Positions 19,934 through 32,600 are shown, numbered from the stretch's first letter. The stretch: 64,000 nucleotides of DNA from Porphyridium purpureum (GCA_008690995.1 VRMN01000007.1:744001-808000); one strand, 5' to 3'. Notes: a model not told the origin generated them from the sequence alone. A program made the numbers and translations.

Positions 19934-21323
19934 CAGTAAGTGACAATCAATTAAAAACACCCGCTGTTTTGCATATTTTCTATGAAAATAGGTAATTTTA
20001 GAATAAAATTGAAGAAGGTCGACCTTTCGGTGACCGTGCGAGCGTCCAAACGATTAAAAACAGTGCAGTCAAACACACATTCCAGGGGTCATAGAGCATG
20101 GACAGGAGCGCGCGGCGCGGTTTCATCAGGAGCACAGCAATGTCTTTCAGTGGACAAGAGCCCAGCATGATTGGTGGCGTGGTTACGGAGGAATGCATGA
20201 TGCGGGTGATCACGAATTGACTATTGAGATTTTGCTCCGTTCCATTAACACAAAGGTATTTGAATAGCCTCAAAACGGAAAGCAAATGGAGACCCGATCA
20301 GAATAACGCAAGAATAACATCCAAACCGCACCCAAAGCTTGAAAATGTCCCAAAGCAAGGCCTTCTTTTGCTGCGTTTTTGACTTGCACAGAACTCTAAT
20401 CAGCATGTGCCGAGCCAATTTCAGCGCAACGCACCAGACTTGGAACCAGAAATAAGCGCACGTGCGAGACGAAGACGACCATACCAGCTTTGGAGAACTG
20501 TCATGGACACACACAAAATGAATGAGTTGTTTTTACTGCTGAAAACAGAGAAAAACTTGCCAGTGTTATTTACGGACCTAAAAGGCTCGAATTGGAGGAT
20601 TCTGATGGTGTCCTCTTCTCTTAGGGAGGATCAGAGCTTACCAAAGTCAACCATTTCATCTGTACGTTTCGTGCACACAGCTTGATAACTTGGGAGTGCC
20701 AACCGCACCCGAAAATTTAGACTTCTCCTTCGCATGCGACCATCGTATCCCTATTGAGAGGAGCGCAAGAAGCGTGAACATGTTGGACAGATTTCGGGTG
20801 AATATGAGAGCCGTAAAAAAGCTCAGTTGCTTCATGTTTATGTTGCTCTATGTAGCTTGCCTCAAGGCAGAGCAAACCGGGTACCGATTGAAAAGCAAAT
20901 ATGTGGAAGCTAGAGATAGTCCTGCGCTCCCGCGAGACTTGGATTCAATTGACCATGTTCGGAGACATGTAATAGGCCACGTTTACGGTGAATTCCAGCA
21001 GTTTTATAGTGTGAAAGAGCTGCGAACGGCAGATTAGGACGCCCTGGCGAAAATGGAGGGCTCCTGCGTCACAGGCTCGCGTGACAGTGTGTCAAAGGGA
21101 CTCGTTGGAAAGGTCTTGGGCCAAGGAAGGACGTGGCGCTTTCAGAACTCGGTTTTACTCTTCACTGCTGCGGTAAACTCTCTGAACTTGCTCTGTTTTT
21201 AATCGTTTGTCACTTTCCCTTCGCGCGTAAAATCTCTACTTCAACGAGTTTATACTAAATTTACCATGTTTTGTTATAAAAGGTAACGACTAGCGGGTGT
21301 TTTTAATTAATTGTCACTTGCTG
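19934..21323 (+). mobile_element. Tc1/mariner transposon, copy 2, inserted in the Gypsy LTR
   Basis: This element is 1390 bp, bounded by TA on both sides (19932-19933 and 21324-21325), with outer ends CAGTAAGTGACAATCAATTA and its complement. Inner copies of the related repeat (AAACGATTAAAAACAG) lie about 110 bp from each end, giving IR/DR terminal repeats. The flanking LTR reads continuously across the insertion when compared with the other Gypsy LTR, which supplies the empty site. The internal plus-strand sequence is badly decayed. Only a tail resembling copy 1 is readable (residues like HVRRHVIGHVYGEFQQF at about 20950-21030). Its intact ends but dead gene suggest it was mobilised by another copy or decayed in place. 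Confidence 0.9.
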
Positions 21324-24300
21324 TACAGTGCGTGGAGAGGTACGGCGGAGGGAGCGAGTCATGACATTTCGTCGAGGACGACCAGGAAAAGGAGCACTCG
21401 CTCTTGCGTGCCGCAATGGCAGCGCGCCAACTACACCAGCAACAGCAAGGAGGTGGAGCATGGCCGGCAGGGTAGCCAGCGACCCCTCCTTTCGATTTCG
21501 AGATCCTGATGGCGAGGATCAGGGCTGAGTTATCTATAGATCTGCAAGTCGCGCAGCAGCGCATTGAAGGTTTAGAAGAGGAACTGGCACAAGAGAGGGC
21601 CGTGCGCACAGCGGTCGTGGCAGTGGGATATCAGCAGGGGAAAACACTGGTGCCGGCTCGTACAATCACGTACGATGGCGAGCGAGACCTTGTAAATATT
21701 ACTACGTGGATCTCGGCTGCGCGCAATCGGGTGATCGCACCGTATGTGGAAGAGCTCGAAGCGCTCAGCGGGCCCTGGGATGCGCGTACAGAGAAGCGGG
21801 TTGCAAGGAATCTGTCTTCCTATTTGTGTGGGAACGCGGCACTGTGGTGGATCCGGCTGAAAGATCAGCCGGAGCTTGCTGAGGATTTCCTGAAGGCTTT
21901 GGAAGCGCGATTTGTCCCGGTAAATACGGGCACTCGGGCGCGAGACGAGCTCTTTGAGTTGGAACAACGTGGTTCAAGCGTAGAACACTATACCCATCTG
22001 TTCATGTTATTTTTTTTTTAAATTGAAGATGCCAATGAGTCGGAATCGTACAATGGGTACGATCGTTTCCTAGACAAAGATGTGCGAATCCAGGCGGAGT
22101 TGAAAGGTCCGACAAGATTGCATGACTTTATACGCGTTGCGCTCGAAGTTGATGCAATCATGCATCCTGATCGAGCAGCGCCGATCCGAAACGGTCGACC
22201 ATCGACGTCGCACGATGGACCAACCCCAATGGAATTAGGCACAGTCGAAAAGCTAAGTAGAAAGAGCTGGAATTCAAGCCATGAAACAAGCGCAGGCGCC
22301 ATCGTGGCCGTGGAGACTCGAAGAAGGACCAGTGCGCCAAGTGCAAAAAGTTCGGACATTGGAAGAAAGATTGTCCAGAAGTCGCCGCCGGGGCGGCGGA
22401 GCTCGTGTTGCTAGTAATGAGTAACGGTCTGAAGGTCGAGAAGCTGGTGCGTCGGGATATGCTGTGAATAGACGTAATGTGAGTGCCATCTTTGATACAG
22501 GAGCCATCAAAACGTACGTATCTTTAGCCCTCTGCGAGAGAATCGGAGCGGCGGTGGATAAGACTGTGGTGTTTGGAGGTGTCCATTTGAAGGATGGAAA
22601 CATGAGCAAGACAATCGGGACGGCGCGCTTGACATTAAAGATGCCCAGGACGCAAGACTCTAGGCTGTTGGCGGTCGTGCATGTGGCTCAACTTGAGCTG
22701 ACTGTCGGTTTGGATTGGCTGCGCGCGCAGAAGGCGCGGTTTTTGGTCGGTCAGATGGTACTCCTGAGCACAGACACTGAGATGCAGGGCGATTTTAGAA
22801 CGATAAACGCGCGCAACGACGCGGCGGGGTCGCGAATGTCGCAACATGACATTCTCCATTTGCCGGCGAGAGCGGATTGTAGTATCTGCTCGATGGGAAA
22901 GATATCGAGGGCGCGAGCGATGCGTAAAAGTGGCGACGGCAGCGAGCAGGTCAGCTTAGTGATGCGGTCTCTGTAGACCTGGTCGACCCGACAGTCACTG
23001 GCATCGAGGGTACGCGTTGGTTGATGACCCACCGAAACGTAGGCACGGGCTGGGTGTCGGTAGCGAGCTTGCCAGATAAGCGCGCAGAGACAGTGGCTGC
23101 TGCGTTTCGAGAAATGCAGCGGGGACGTGGATAGCCCAAGATTGTCAAGTCGGACGGAAGCGGTGAGTTCGAAGGTGTGCTTGAAGGCATGTTGCGCGAT
23201 CAGGTCGTTGTGCATGAGCGCGGGATCACGAGACGGTCAAACACGCACGCAGCACACGAGAGACTCCGGTGCAACTTGAATGCCACGCTTCGAGTACGTC
23301 TAGTACAATCCGGTCTGCCGACAGAATGGTTCGCTTACGCTGCACGATTCTGGACTCAAGCAAGGAATCTCGTCTGATACGGTTGTAATAGTGCCGGCAC
23401 AGCGTACGAGAAATGGTATGGGAACGAAAGGAAACTTGTAATACCGGCCTTTAGCCAATGTGTGGTCGTATACGCTGAGGCGTCTGGAAAGTGCGAGCCC
23501 AAGGGCATACCTGCGATAGTGGTCGAGGTCCGCGTGCCGACAAGCGAAGTCGTCAAACAGCGACTGAAATGCTTGATCGTACCGGTAGCCGACTTGCGAC
23601 CTGCAGCTGCCCGATGGGTGCAGGAATGGAAATGCCTGCCAGACAAATTTCCGGTATTGAAGTATGGGCTGAGGCCGGCAGAAGAGGGGCACGCTCGAGG
23701 GCAAGACGTTTCCGAACAAGTGAGCTCTGACAGTGAGCCCTTGCTGGTGAGCTCTGATGATGAAGGCGGTCACGTGCAAGAAACGTATGACGTTGGTCCT
23801 GAAGTCACCGGCTCGGATGGTGTCCAGAGCAACGCGATGCAAGACGTATCGGCTATAGGAGCCGACGATGCACGCGTGAAAAGAAATAAAAGAGACGGTC
23901 TATCATCGAAGAGATACTGGAGTGACCAGTAATGCGCTGCCATCAACGAAGGCTGTGCACGTTTAGGACCGAAATGGTCGCGCATCGTGCGGGAAAGTGG
24001 AGCCGTGTTTGCAGGCAGGTCAGTAAAAGACGTGCGCTCGAAAGTGCAGGCACTCGGGTTGCTAGACTCGGAGGCGCAAGACCTCGGCGAGTAAAGGGAA
24101 GGCAAGAGCGGGTGTTTGCGACGTGCAAGGATTAAATCTGAGGAAGATGCTCGGAAGCGCGTGTCGGCGCGTGTGGAGGATGTGAGCATACCGTTCGTCG
24201 GGACTACGGCGACAGTAAACGAGTTGCTGGTTTCAGAAGTCATCGAACCCACATGTGCGATGACCAGCGAGGCCCGACACGAGGCTTTCGTTCGCGAGTT

Positions 24301-25311
24301 GAACGCATTGCGTTCCGTTGGCGCGCTTTCTTTGAACAAGGCTGTCGAACATACGTCGGCGGTGAATTTGCAAGGAGCACAATTTGTGAAGCTGAAAGCG
24401 ATCCTTGGAATTAAAAATACCGAACTTGATCAAACCGCAAGAAGATATAAATTTCGTTTGGTTTGCTAAGGATGAATAGTCAAGGATGCACAAGATGGCT
24501 TGGTCGAAACCCCGTTTGAGTGGGAGAAGCCACTAGGGCTGGTGGCATTACGGGCGACGATGAGTGCGGCTATTATGGAGCACGGTTCCGGAGCGGATGC
24601 GGAATTTCTTTGACAGAAAAAATGCGTACGTGCATGCGAAGCTTTGGGGACCCCCGACGTTTGTGGAGCTTGGTGGTTTGGTAAAATGGCTTGAAGCCTG
24701 TGTGACGAAGGCGGAGCTGTCAAAGCTGAAAAGAATGAAAAGACCAGTATCAAAACTAGCGATGGCATTGTACGGATTGCTATAGTCAGGTAGTACCTTC
24801 AGCGCACGCGCGCGAATGCGACTAGTGAGCCTGAAATGGCTGAACGAAATAGTCAGCGATGGCTTGGTGGCTTTCGAGTATGTCAAGAGTGCAAAACATC
24901 CGGCGGATGGGCTCACAAAGAGTCTGCTTGCAGATGTATTCAAAAGGCAGCGCAACATATGTGGCATTGTGTGACCATGAATGGTCTCTCGTCCGCCGGT
25001 TGGCGCGCGAGGCACGTGGTAGAACCGATCTTGCTGAACCGCGGTCGGTCGTTTGACGCTGTGTAAATACGCCGCAAGGAATGACCACGCGACGATCCGT
25101 AGCTTAGAAGTAAGAGGCTCTCTTTGAGGGTGAGGTAAAAGTTCTTCGCATTTCGGAGCAATTGGAAGCTGGCGTTGAGTCATCTCCGCCCCTCGTAGAG
25201 TCCGTCACGCTGTGTGGCCCACGTGTTGTTTGTGTTGTTCCTTGCGCCCCACGGACCCTTCAAGCGTAGCGGCGATCACTCTCGGTCGATCCCTTGGAGC
25301 ACCTCTTTAAG

Positions 25312-26354
25312 TTTCCACGAGACCAAAGGTTGTTCGGCTACGACCTGACTGATGGGCTGGAGAGATGATGACGACGATTGAATGACATTTCTCCTTTTTT
25401 CCTCGAGAAGCATTTGCAGCACTTTCAGTAGCCGTTGATTGTATCTAAAAGATACGGTTTTCGGGGATGCTTTAAAGAAAAGCGACCGCCCGCGGGTCTC
25501 GGGCGGTAGCTCTGCGTTACTTGTTTGAGTGAATCAGTTGAAAATGAGCGTTCCGCTCGGTTTCCAGTGCACAGCGAGGATCCCAATCCGTGATCTGTCC
25601 TCCGCCACGCTCCCGCAAGGAGGTAGATAGCTATAAGTCCATTGGTTGGCTCCACGATAAGTCATCTTTATAATTGTCAATACCATCGACTTCGCTCCCT
25701 ATCTTTCTGCTTTACAACGTGTGCGGTGGTTGCTTCGCTACTTTCGTACGACCTTCATTTGAGTATAAGAAAACGCCCACGTCTTGCCCGGAACTCTAGC
25801 TGGCACAGCTAGCGTGTCTTGTCCTGTCGTTTGGCGCTCAAGGTACAGCGAAAATCTTGCGCGAGCTCGACTCCTTTTGGTTTGCGGATTTCTGACAGAA
25901 TAGTCTTATTCAGAAATACTGAAACTTTCCTCGTCAATTTTGCTGCCTTGTCTTTCTCTGAGCGAAGCGCGGGACTTTAAGTAGAGCGCGGCATGCTGTG
26001 CTCACGCGAATAACGGGCGACAAAGAGCTTAACAATTATGCAATGAAGGTTTCAAACATTATTGAGGAATCGACGCAAATGCAGCATTGCTGATGCTCTC
26101 TTCGTCTCTCTCCCAGGAGTGACATCGTTGAAAAAGATCTTTTGAGTCCGCTTTGCACCGCAGGTACACCGAATCCAAGCTGTAATCACAGATGACTACA
26201 AACTGAATTGGTGTCACGCTGAGACCACATCAATTTACAGGGATACTGCGTCAGCGCGTCCACTAATACTTGCGAAGACCAGGAGAAAACCCTTTCGTTG
26301 ACCGAGACTCCCTCTGATCAGTCAACATCGCTTTTTGGGCAGAAGGCGCCACGG
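25312..26354. other. No gene; possible LTR debris
   Basis: No coding sequence is supported. GAGTATAAGAAAACGCCCAC at 25761-25780, followed by CTTGCCCGGAACT, resembles the TATA region of the LTR-like insert at 29333-29642 (GGGTATAAGAAGGCGACGCG, CTGCCCGGACT). A related old LTR may lie here. Confidence 0.4.
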
Positions 26355-27066
26355 TTGAAGAAATACATTGGAAGCCGGCAGTGTAACGGTGCGGCAAGGC
26401 GAACGGTACGCGTGAACGCGAGGTGGGCATTACAGGAGCGTGTGTAGCGTGGTGGGCGTATGGGGCAAATGAAGCGAAAGCTTGCAAACGTGAGCGAAGC
26501 GTCGCCGCGCGGATATAAAAACGCGTGACAGAACGGAGCGCAAGGCGCGGACAAGCACACTCGCAAACAAGCACAGTCGCGGGTGAGCAGTGTTGCTGTC
26601 CACTTGCCCGTTGGTTTGGCATGGTGCGGAGGAAAGCTGGAGCGAAGGACTGTTCACGGATTGTGCCACAAGTCGGGTTGTTTGTTTTCATTGGTATCTT
26701 CTATGGTATTCGTGTACGTGAAGTACAGTGCCGGAGAACTGTAAAAGGCGTGCACAGTTTGTTGGCAAACTAGAAAACAAACAAACCGATCCGTGGCAAC
26801 TTTACTTCACACAACAACCAACCAACGGGCAAGCGGACAGCAACACTCCTTGGCCGTGAGTGTGCTTGTCCGCGCCCTGCGCTTCGCCAAGCCAAGCACA
26901 TTTACATCCGCTCGCCGCCGCTTCGCCTACGTCCGCATGCTTCTGCTGCATATGTCCCGCGCGCCCACCACGCGGCAGACGCTTTTGTAACGCCCACCTC
27001 GCGTTCACGCGTACCCATCGCCTTGCCGCACCGTTACACTGCCGGCATGCAGTATACTTCTTCAAA
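26355..27066. repeat. Long inverted repeat (arms about 300 bp, spacer 82 bp)
   Basis: The left arm 26355-26689 and right arm 26772-27066 are reverse complements at about 75-80% by eye. They share blocks such as GCCGGCAGTGTAACGGTGCG and GGGCGCGGACAAGCACACTC (right-arm form, reverse-complemented). The pairing runs inward to TTGTTTGTTTTC next to the spacer. The left arm contains GGATATAAAAACGCG, which is lost in the right arm. This could be two LTRs in opposite orientation or a foldback element. It sits directly before the gag part of Copia relic 2. Confidence 0.75.
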
Positions 27067-29332
27067 ACTGACGTGCTGTGTGTCTGCATGCAAGTGGACG
27101 TCACGGTTTGCTCTGGAGAGTGTGCGGCGGAAGGCGCTGGTTGTGGTCGAGCGTTTGACGAGCGTAGCGGTCGTGCGTGGGCAGCAGAAGCGCGCATGTG
27201 CTCAGCAGACCCCGCGAGGGGTTCCAAAGCGGCAGACTCTACGCTGTCTGCGACGCTGCAAACTGCCTGCCGTGAAAGTAGTGGTTTGGTTCAAAGCGCT
27301 CGAGAACCATAAGCAGCGAGAGGACGGTGAAAGGGCACGAATCTTCCACATTCTAGAAGGCAGGTTTGATTATCCAGTGCCCAGCGCAGTGACCGCGGTC
27401 GACTTTGGGGAGTCGGCGTTGGCAGGCGATCCGACCGATTTGGAATCCTTCGTCACTTGCGAAAGAGTGAAGCATGAATTGATGAAGTACTAGAAGAGGC
27501 TTGAAAACATTAAGGATCAAAGACGCTTACTCTTTGGCTTGATCACAGGGCAGCTCAGCCAGGCATCAGAGGCAGCTGTCGCTCGCGTGAGTGGAATGGA
27601 TATCGTATTGCTGAGGGCAAACGACCTGAAGCGGCTCATCAAGGTGGTGCTCACAGCACATCTGACCAAAGGGTCGAAGAGCAACGAGGAGAATCAGAGC
27701 CATGCGTGCGTGCAATATGACATGCTGTCGATTGGTGTGGGAGAGAGTCTTGTAGGCTTCAACGCGCTTTTCGACGCAACAGTGCGTGCTATGGTTGTCG
27801 TCGAAGAGACGCTGCCGGATCCAGCGAAGCTTACAACTGATTTCAAGAACAGCCTGAGGGCCAGTGCTAAGTACAGGGAGCCCCGTCGTGTGGCTCAAGA
27901 ACATGCAGGCGCGGCTCGATTCTGTAGATGGCGCTGTCTTTGAAGTAGACGAGTACGTTTCGCCAATTAAAACAACTGTGTGCGCCATGGAACAACTTTC
28001 CTCACCGAGGATGCAGCGGAAGACAGCAGAAGCGACAAAGTGCAGCAAATACATCAGGGCGGAAAGTTCAACTGAAAACGTTTCCGCTGGGTTTAAATCG
28101 GCCACGTCACCGCGGACTGCGATGCCGAGATCGGAAGCTCTGACCTGGACACCATCAAGATGCTGCAAAAGGAGATAAATGAGCTCATGGCGCAGCGTGT
28201 GCTCGCCAAACCAAACACCGAACCGAAAAAGGCAAAGACAGGGAAGAAGACAGGATCGGTACTGTTCGGAGAGCTGACCCGGTCAAATGTCACTGACGCA
28301 AACAGTGACGACGGTCGCCGAGGGGGCGGCACGTTGAGCACCGAACAGCGGGCTTACCGTGCGCCTGCGTTTAATGCTGCTACTGAATTTGAGCGAGGTG
28401 AAGTGGGTCTGGACTTATGCTCAAGCGATCAAATATTTCAAGATGCGGGGCTGATTCTTGATGTGACGTAAGCAGACAGCGTACTGGAACTAAACGGAAA
28501 AACCTCGGCGTCTTGCGTGCGAATCAAGCGAATGGGGCAGTGTCAATGTGTGGAGCAGCTTCCTTGTCAGATCGTGTGAGCGGAAACGTTTTGTCTTTGG
28601 GGCGGTTAAGGCGTGACGGGTACAAGGTGGACTACCTGCCTCACTCGAACCGATTCAGAGTGAGCGGCAATAAATCGACCGCGTACTTTAGCATGCGCCC
28701 GGACTTCATCTATACGAACCGCGGAAACCTGGTGCGTAGAAACACGTCAAAAAATGACGGCGACGTGGCTGACTTGGGGACATCCTTGCCGGCTCTCATG
28801 GGGACCGCGAGCGAAGAAGAAACACTGTTCACGCCTCGACAGGTGAATAGCGCAAGACAGGCACTGAAACTCACTCGTAGGCTCGGTTACCCATCCATGC
28901 GGGCGGCTAGGGACGCAGTGGCCAGCGGCTCTATACAAAACTGTGGAGTGTCGGTGCGCGACACCAACAGATGCGTAGCTCTGTGGGGACTGGCGTTGCC
29001 GGCGTTGAAGGGAAGGATGACGGGACATAAACTCCCAGAACGCAGGAAAGATTGTCAAGGATACCGGCACGCGACGCTGACACGTGCTGCGATATCATGA
29101 ATTTGATTAAGAACCTGTTCCCGATCGCAGTGGTGAAGCCGTTCAAGTATCTCATCGTCACACCAATCCAGAACAAATCCGCTGAACACTGGAGAACCGC
29201 CGTAATCAAGCAACTGAAGATGCTGCGTGGCCATGAGGTCAGTGTGAAACAGATTAATTCGGATCGCGAGAGCGGCATCAAAGTCGTAGTGGAGTGGATG
29301 ATGGGAGATGGTGTTATCCGTTCGACCCCAGG

Positions 29333-29642
29333 CACCTAGAACGGTTCGGTTAATCCGAAACCGGTAAGCCGTTAAACCGGTAGACCGTTTCACCGTTTCT
29401 AGAAGTTTCTGGAGGTTCCAGAACCTTCTAGACGTGCGCAGAAATGTCAATGATTTGTATTGTCATTTCTCTTGAAGCCTTGCTGTCCCTGGCGGAAGTA
29501 AGGGTATAAGAAGGCGACGCGCCTGCCCGGACTAGCCGGTCAGGTCTTGCTCGGAAACAGAAGAGGTAAGAAGGAAGAGTGAAGAGACCGACAGTAAAAA
29601 CATTCAGATACACAGCTGATAACAGATGGAATCTTACCAGAG
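29333..29642 (+). mobile_element. LTR-like insert with heat-shock-element array
   Basis: About 310 bp of non-coding sequence interrupts the integrase region of Copia relic 2. Flanks GGCAC and CTCAC may be a worn target duplication. It has the make-up of an LTR: an upstream control region, a TATA box (TATAAG, 29515) and a purine-rich transcribed part. AAACCGG/AACCGT repeats fill its first 60 bp. No coding region accompanies it, so it is best read as a solo LTR. Confidence 0.6.
29397..29433. promoter_or_regulatory. Heat-shock-element (HSE) array
   Basis: TTCTAGAAGTTTCTGGAG followed by GTTCCAGAACCTTCTAGAC gives TTC and GAA triplets alternating exactly every 5 bp in two blocks: 29397, 29402, 29407, 29412, then 29416, 29421, 29426, 29431. 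Six of the eight triplets match fully and two match two of three bases. This is the textbook nTTCnnGAAn arrangement bound by HSF trimers. It lies about 80 bp upstream of a TATA box. Confidence 0.7.
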
Positions 29643-32600
29643 CTCACAGGGGCCGGTGAGGCGGTACAACCGGCGGAGCGAGCGATCCGGTTGGTCAAAG
29701 AGCGGGTGCGTTCAGTCATCAGAGGATTGCCCTTCGTGCTACCGACAATGCTGGTGTCCGTGATTGTTGAGTACTACGTGCAACGCATCAACGGGCTGCG
29801 CAGTAGCGTGTCAAATGGAGAGCTGTCCGGCAGGTCACCACTTGAGAAAATGACCTGGGGCGCCCTCGACGCGAGAAAAGACCTGAGCCTGGCGTTCGGC
29901 CATTAGGCGCAGGCACATTCGGCTCATGTCAACAACATGATGGTGGAAAGAATGGAATGCTGTATTGCGTTGCACCCCACCGAAAACTCGGCTGGAACAT
30001 GGTTGTTCTTGAACCTGAACATCGTCGCGATAAGCGCGAGACAGACCTACACTGCCGTTCCTGCGCCCGACTTTGTGCTGGACAGGATCAATGAAATTGC
30101 CGCGTTGCGAACGTTTGACATCGACGCGGACGAAGCGCGCGAGGTTGAGCAGGACGATTGGCAAGGTCCAAGACAGGAAGAACTGGAACAGGACGTGAAT
30201 GAGGACAGTGATACTGACACAGAAAGTGCTTTTCCGGCGGACCCGGAACAGAAAACTGAAGGGCATGGCGCCGAAGTGGAGCCACACGAGCCATGGCGCG
30301 CCCTATTGCACCCAGAAGCCGGAAGTGCAGCTGGTGACGAACAAGCGGCAGCCTCATCGGAAGTGCAAGCGGTGGCAACAGATGCGTTTGACAATACGGT
30401 TCGTCCTGTGCGCGTTGTAGACATGTCAGTAGACAATCGGACCGGCGACTCGCAACATACGCCATCGCACGTACAGAAAAACAGCCTGCTGCAGACGCAC
30501 TCCGCGCGAAAGGTCACCACCAAAGACCTTGCGGATGCGCAAACTGTGCGTCAGACAGGCGGCTTGGAATCGGACGGCAGCAAAGAATTTCGCACCGCAA
30601 CACGCTCCGCGGAGCCGCAGAGTGCGATGGCTGCATGAAGAGAGAAAGATATCGAAGGTGAATATGGCGACGGCGAGGCTGTAGAAGAAGAGCACACCGG
30701 GGACAAACGCGCTTCTCTCGAGATGGACACATGGAACACTCCTCAAGATAAACAGTGTGACAGGCCAGCTGACGCCGTCGAAAGCACGAACGTATCTGAT
30801 CCGTCACACATCGATGAACAGCGAGACAAAAGCAGTGGAAAACGGATTCGCGCTCAGGATGTGGATGAAAACTCAAAGAAAGTGTCTAGAGTTCAAGTGA
30901 TTGACATGCGGCTAGAAGAGCTGAAAGCTCGTGACAAGCAACTTGTAAGGGCCATCAGGTTGGCAGCCATTGAGAAGCGCTTCATGGAGATCGAAAACAC
31001 GGAGCAAGAGCTTGGGACCGAAAGAAAGAAAGGGAAGCCTCATGAAGAAGACGACATTGCCTCGGATACCGAGCCGGACGTGATAAAGCGAGCGAGAGCG
31101 TTCGTCTGGAGAGCGACTCGAAGCGGAATGACACTTAACTTGTCCATCAAGAAGGCCATCAAAATATTCGGTGCGAGCGCGGTGGAAGCTATTGTGCGAG
31201 AAGTGGCTCAGCTTGATGAAACGTACGGTCCGGGCGTCGTCGAACCAGTACACTCCGCGAGCTTGACGGCACAAGAGCGCGAAGCGACCATTTCGTCTCA
31301 CATCTTTGTGCGAGAGAAACTAAATGCCCTCGGCAAAGTCGAGAAAGTCAAAGCCAAAATCGTGCCCGAGGGGCACATGCAAGATGCGTCGATGTATGCT
31401 GGCCGATCAGCGCCGACCGGAGCGACGGACAGCATCATGATTTTGGCGGCGATCGCTGCGAAAGAGGAAAGAAGCGTGGGGAAACTGGACTTCCCCGGGG
31501 CAATCCTGAATGCACCCATACCGGAGATAGGGCCTACCACACACATGCGCTTGAATACTGTTTTGATGGACATCCTGGTGAGGCTGGACCCAAAGTATGT
31601 CTTGTATCTGCGTCCCAGCGGTAGCATGGTCTGCAAGCTGAACAAGACTTTGTACGGAACGTTGATCGCCGCAAGGCAGTGGCATGGTAAGGTGTCAGGC
31701 TTGTTCGCGAGAATGGGGTTCAAAGCCAACCCAAATGACGCTTGCGTCTTTAACCGGGACAGCACGACGATGATTATTCATCTCGACGACGTGATGATCA
31801 TGAGCGAGTCCGATCGAGCCGTGAAGCGCGTGATGAAGGAAATTGCAGACCGCTGGGGCAGCAAGCCAGGAAATAATTGCGAAACTGGAAAACAAATTGA
31901 CTTTCTCCGGATTTTCGATAACTTCGGCAAGAAGAGGGTGGTCACGTTGAGTATGGATGGGTATGTGGCTGGATTGCTGGAAGAGAGCGGGATGCGCGGA
32001 ACTGCTAGATCGCCGGCGTCGCGGACTCTGTACGAGGTGCATGGTGACACGCTGGCATTGGACGCACGTGAGGCAAAACGATTCCACACGCTTGTATGTA
32101 AACTGTTATATCTGGCGAAGCGGGTAAGGCCCGACCTGCTGACGACAGTCACCGTGTTGACCACGCGTACTGACAATCCGACAAAGGACGACGACAAGAA
32201 ACTCGAGAGAGCGCTGAAGTATCTCAATGACACTCGTGATCTGCACTTGACGCTTGGAGCAGCGAAAGAAAATACAATTACATGAGCAGTGGACGCGTCG
32301 TTCGCCATTCACGCGGACTACAAAGCAACAGTGGCGCAGCCATGTCATTGGGACGCGGAACCGTGTTTGCGAAAAGCTCGAAACAAAAACTGATGACTTG
32401 AAGCTCGACTGAAGCCGAGGTGCTGGCGACGAGCGAAGCGTTGGGGCAGTTGATCTGGACGGCGAACTCTTGCGGGCTTCAGGATACAGGGTGAAAGAAT
32501 CCGTGATGTTGCAGGACAACATGTCGACCATGGCCATGCTGACGCGTGGCAGGTCGCGCTTAGCGTGGACCCGTCACGTGAACATTCGATATTATTTTGT

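Larger units (their letters stand above)
15135..21366 (-). mobile_element. Gypsy chromovirus-type element nested in Copia relic 1
   Basis: The LTRs at 15135-15421 and 19688-21366 run TG...CA and are about 95% alike (about 14 differences over 287 bp by eye). The second LTR is interrupted by a Tc1 element. TTTC flanks both ends (15131-15134 and 21367-21370) and is a likely target duplication. A polypurine-like stretch adjoins the left LTR on the minus strand. Only about 490 bp separate the right LTR from pol, and no gag or protease is recognisable, so the element is defective by loss even though pol is open. It inserted into the leader/gag region of the Copia relic and is the younger of the two. 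Confidence 0.9.
14518..25311 (+). mobile_element. Copia-type LTR relic 1, with a nested Gypsy element
   Basis: The LTRs at 14518-14813 and 25016-25311 are both 296 bp and about 86% alike by eye. They are flanked by the same 5-bp direct repeat TTTCC (14513-14517 and 25312-25316). Recognisable plus-strand parts after the nested insertion are gag (about 21370-22020), aspartic protease with DTGA (about 22460-22720), integrase remnants (about 22830-23930), reverse transcriptase scraps (about 24240-24790) and the RNase H tail with an HPADGLTKSLL-like end (about 24830-24980). It is broken in many places and cannot be active. LTR divergence makes it clearly older than the Gypsy element inside it. Confidence 0.85.
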
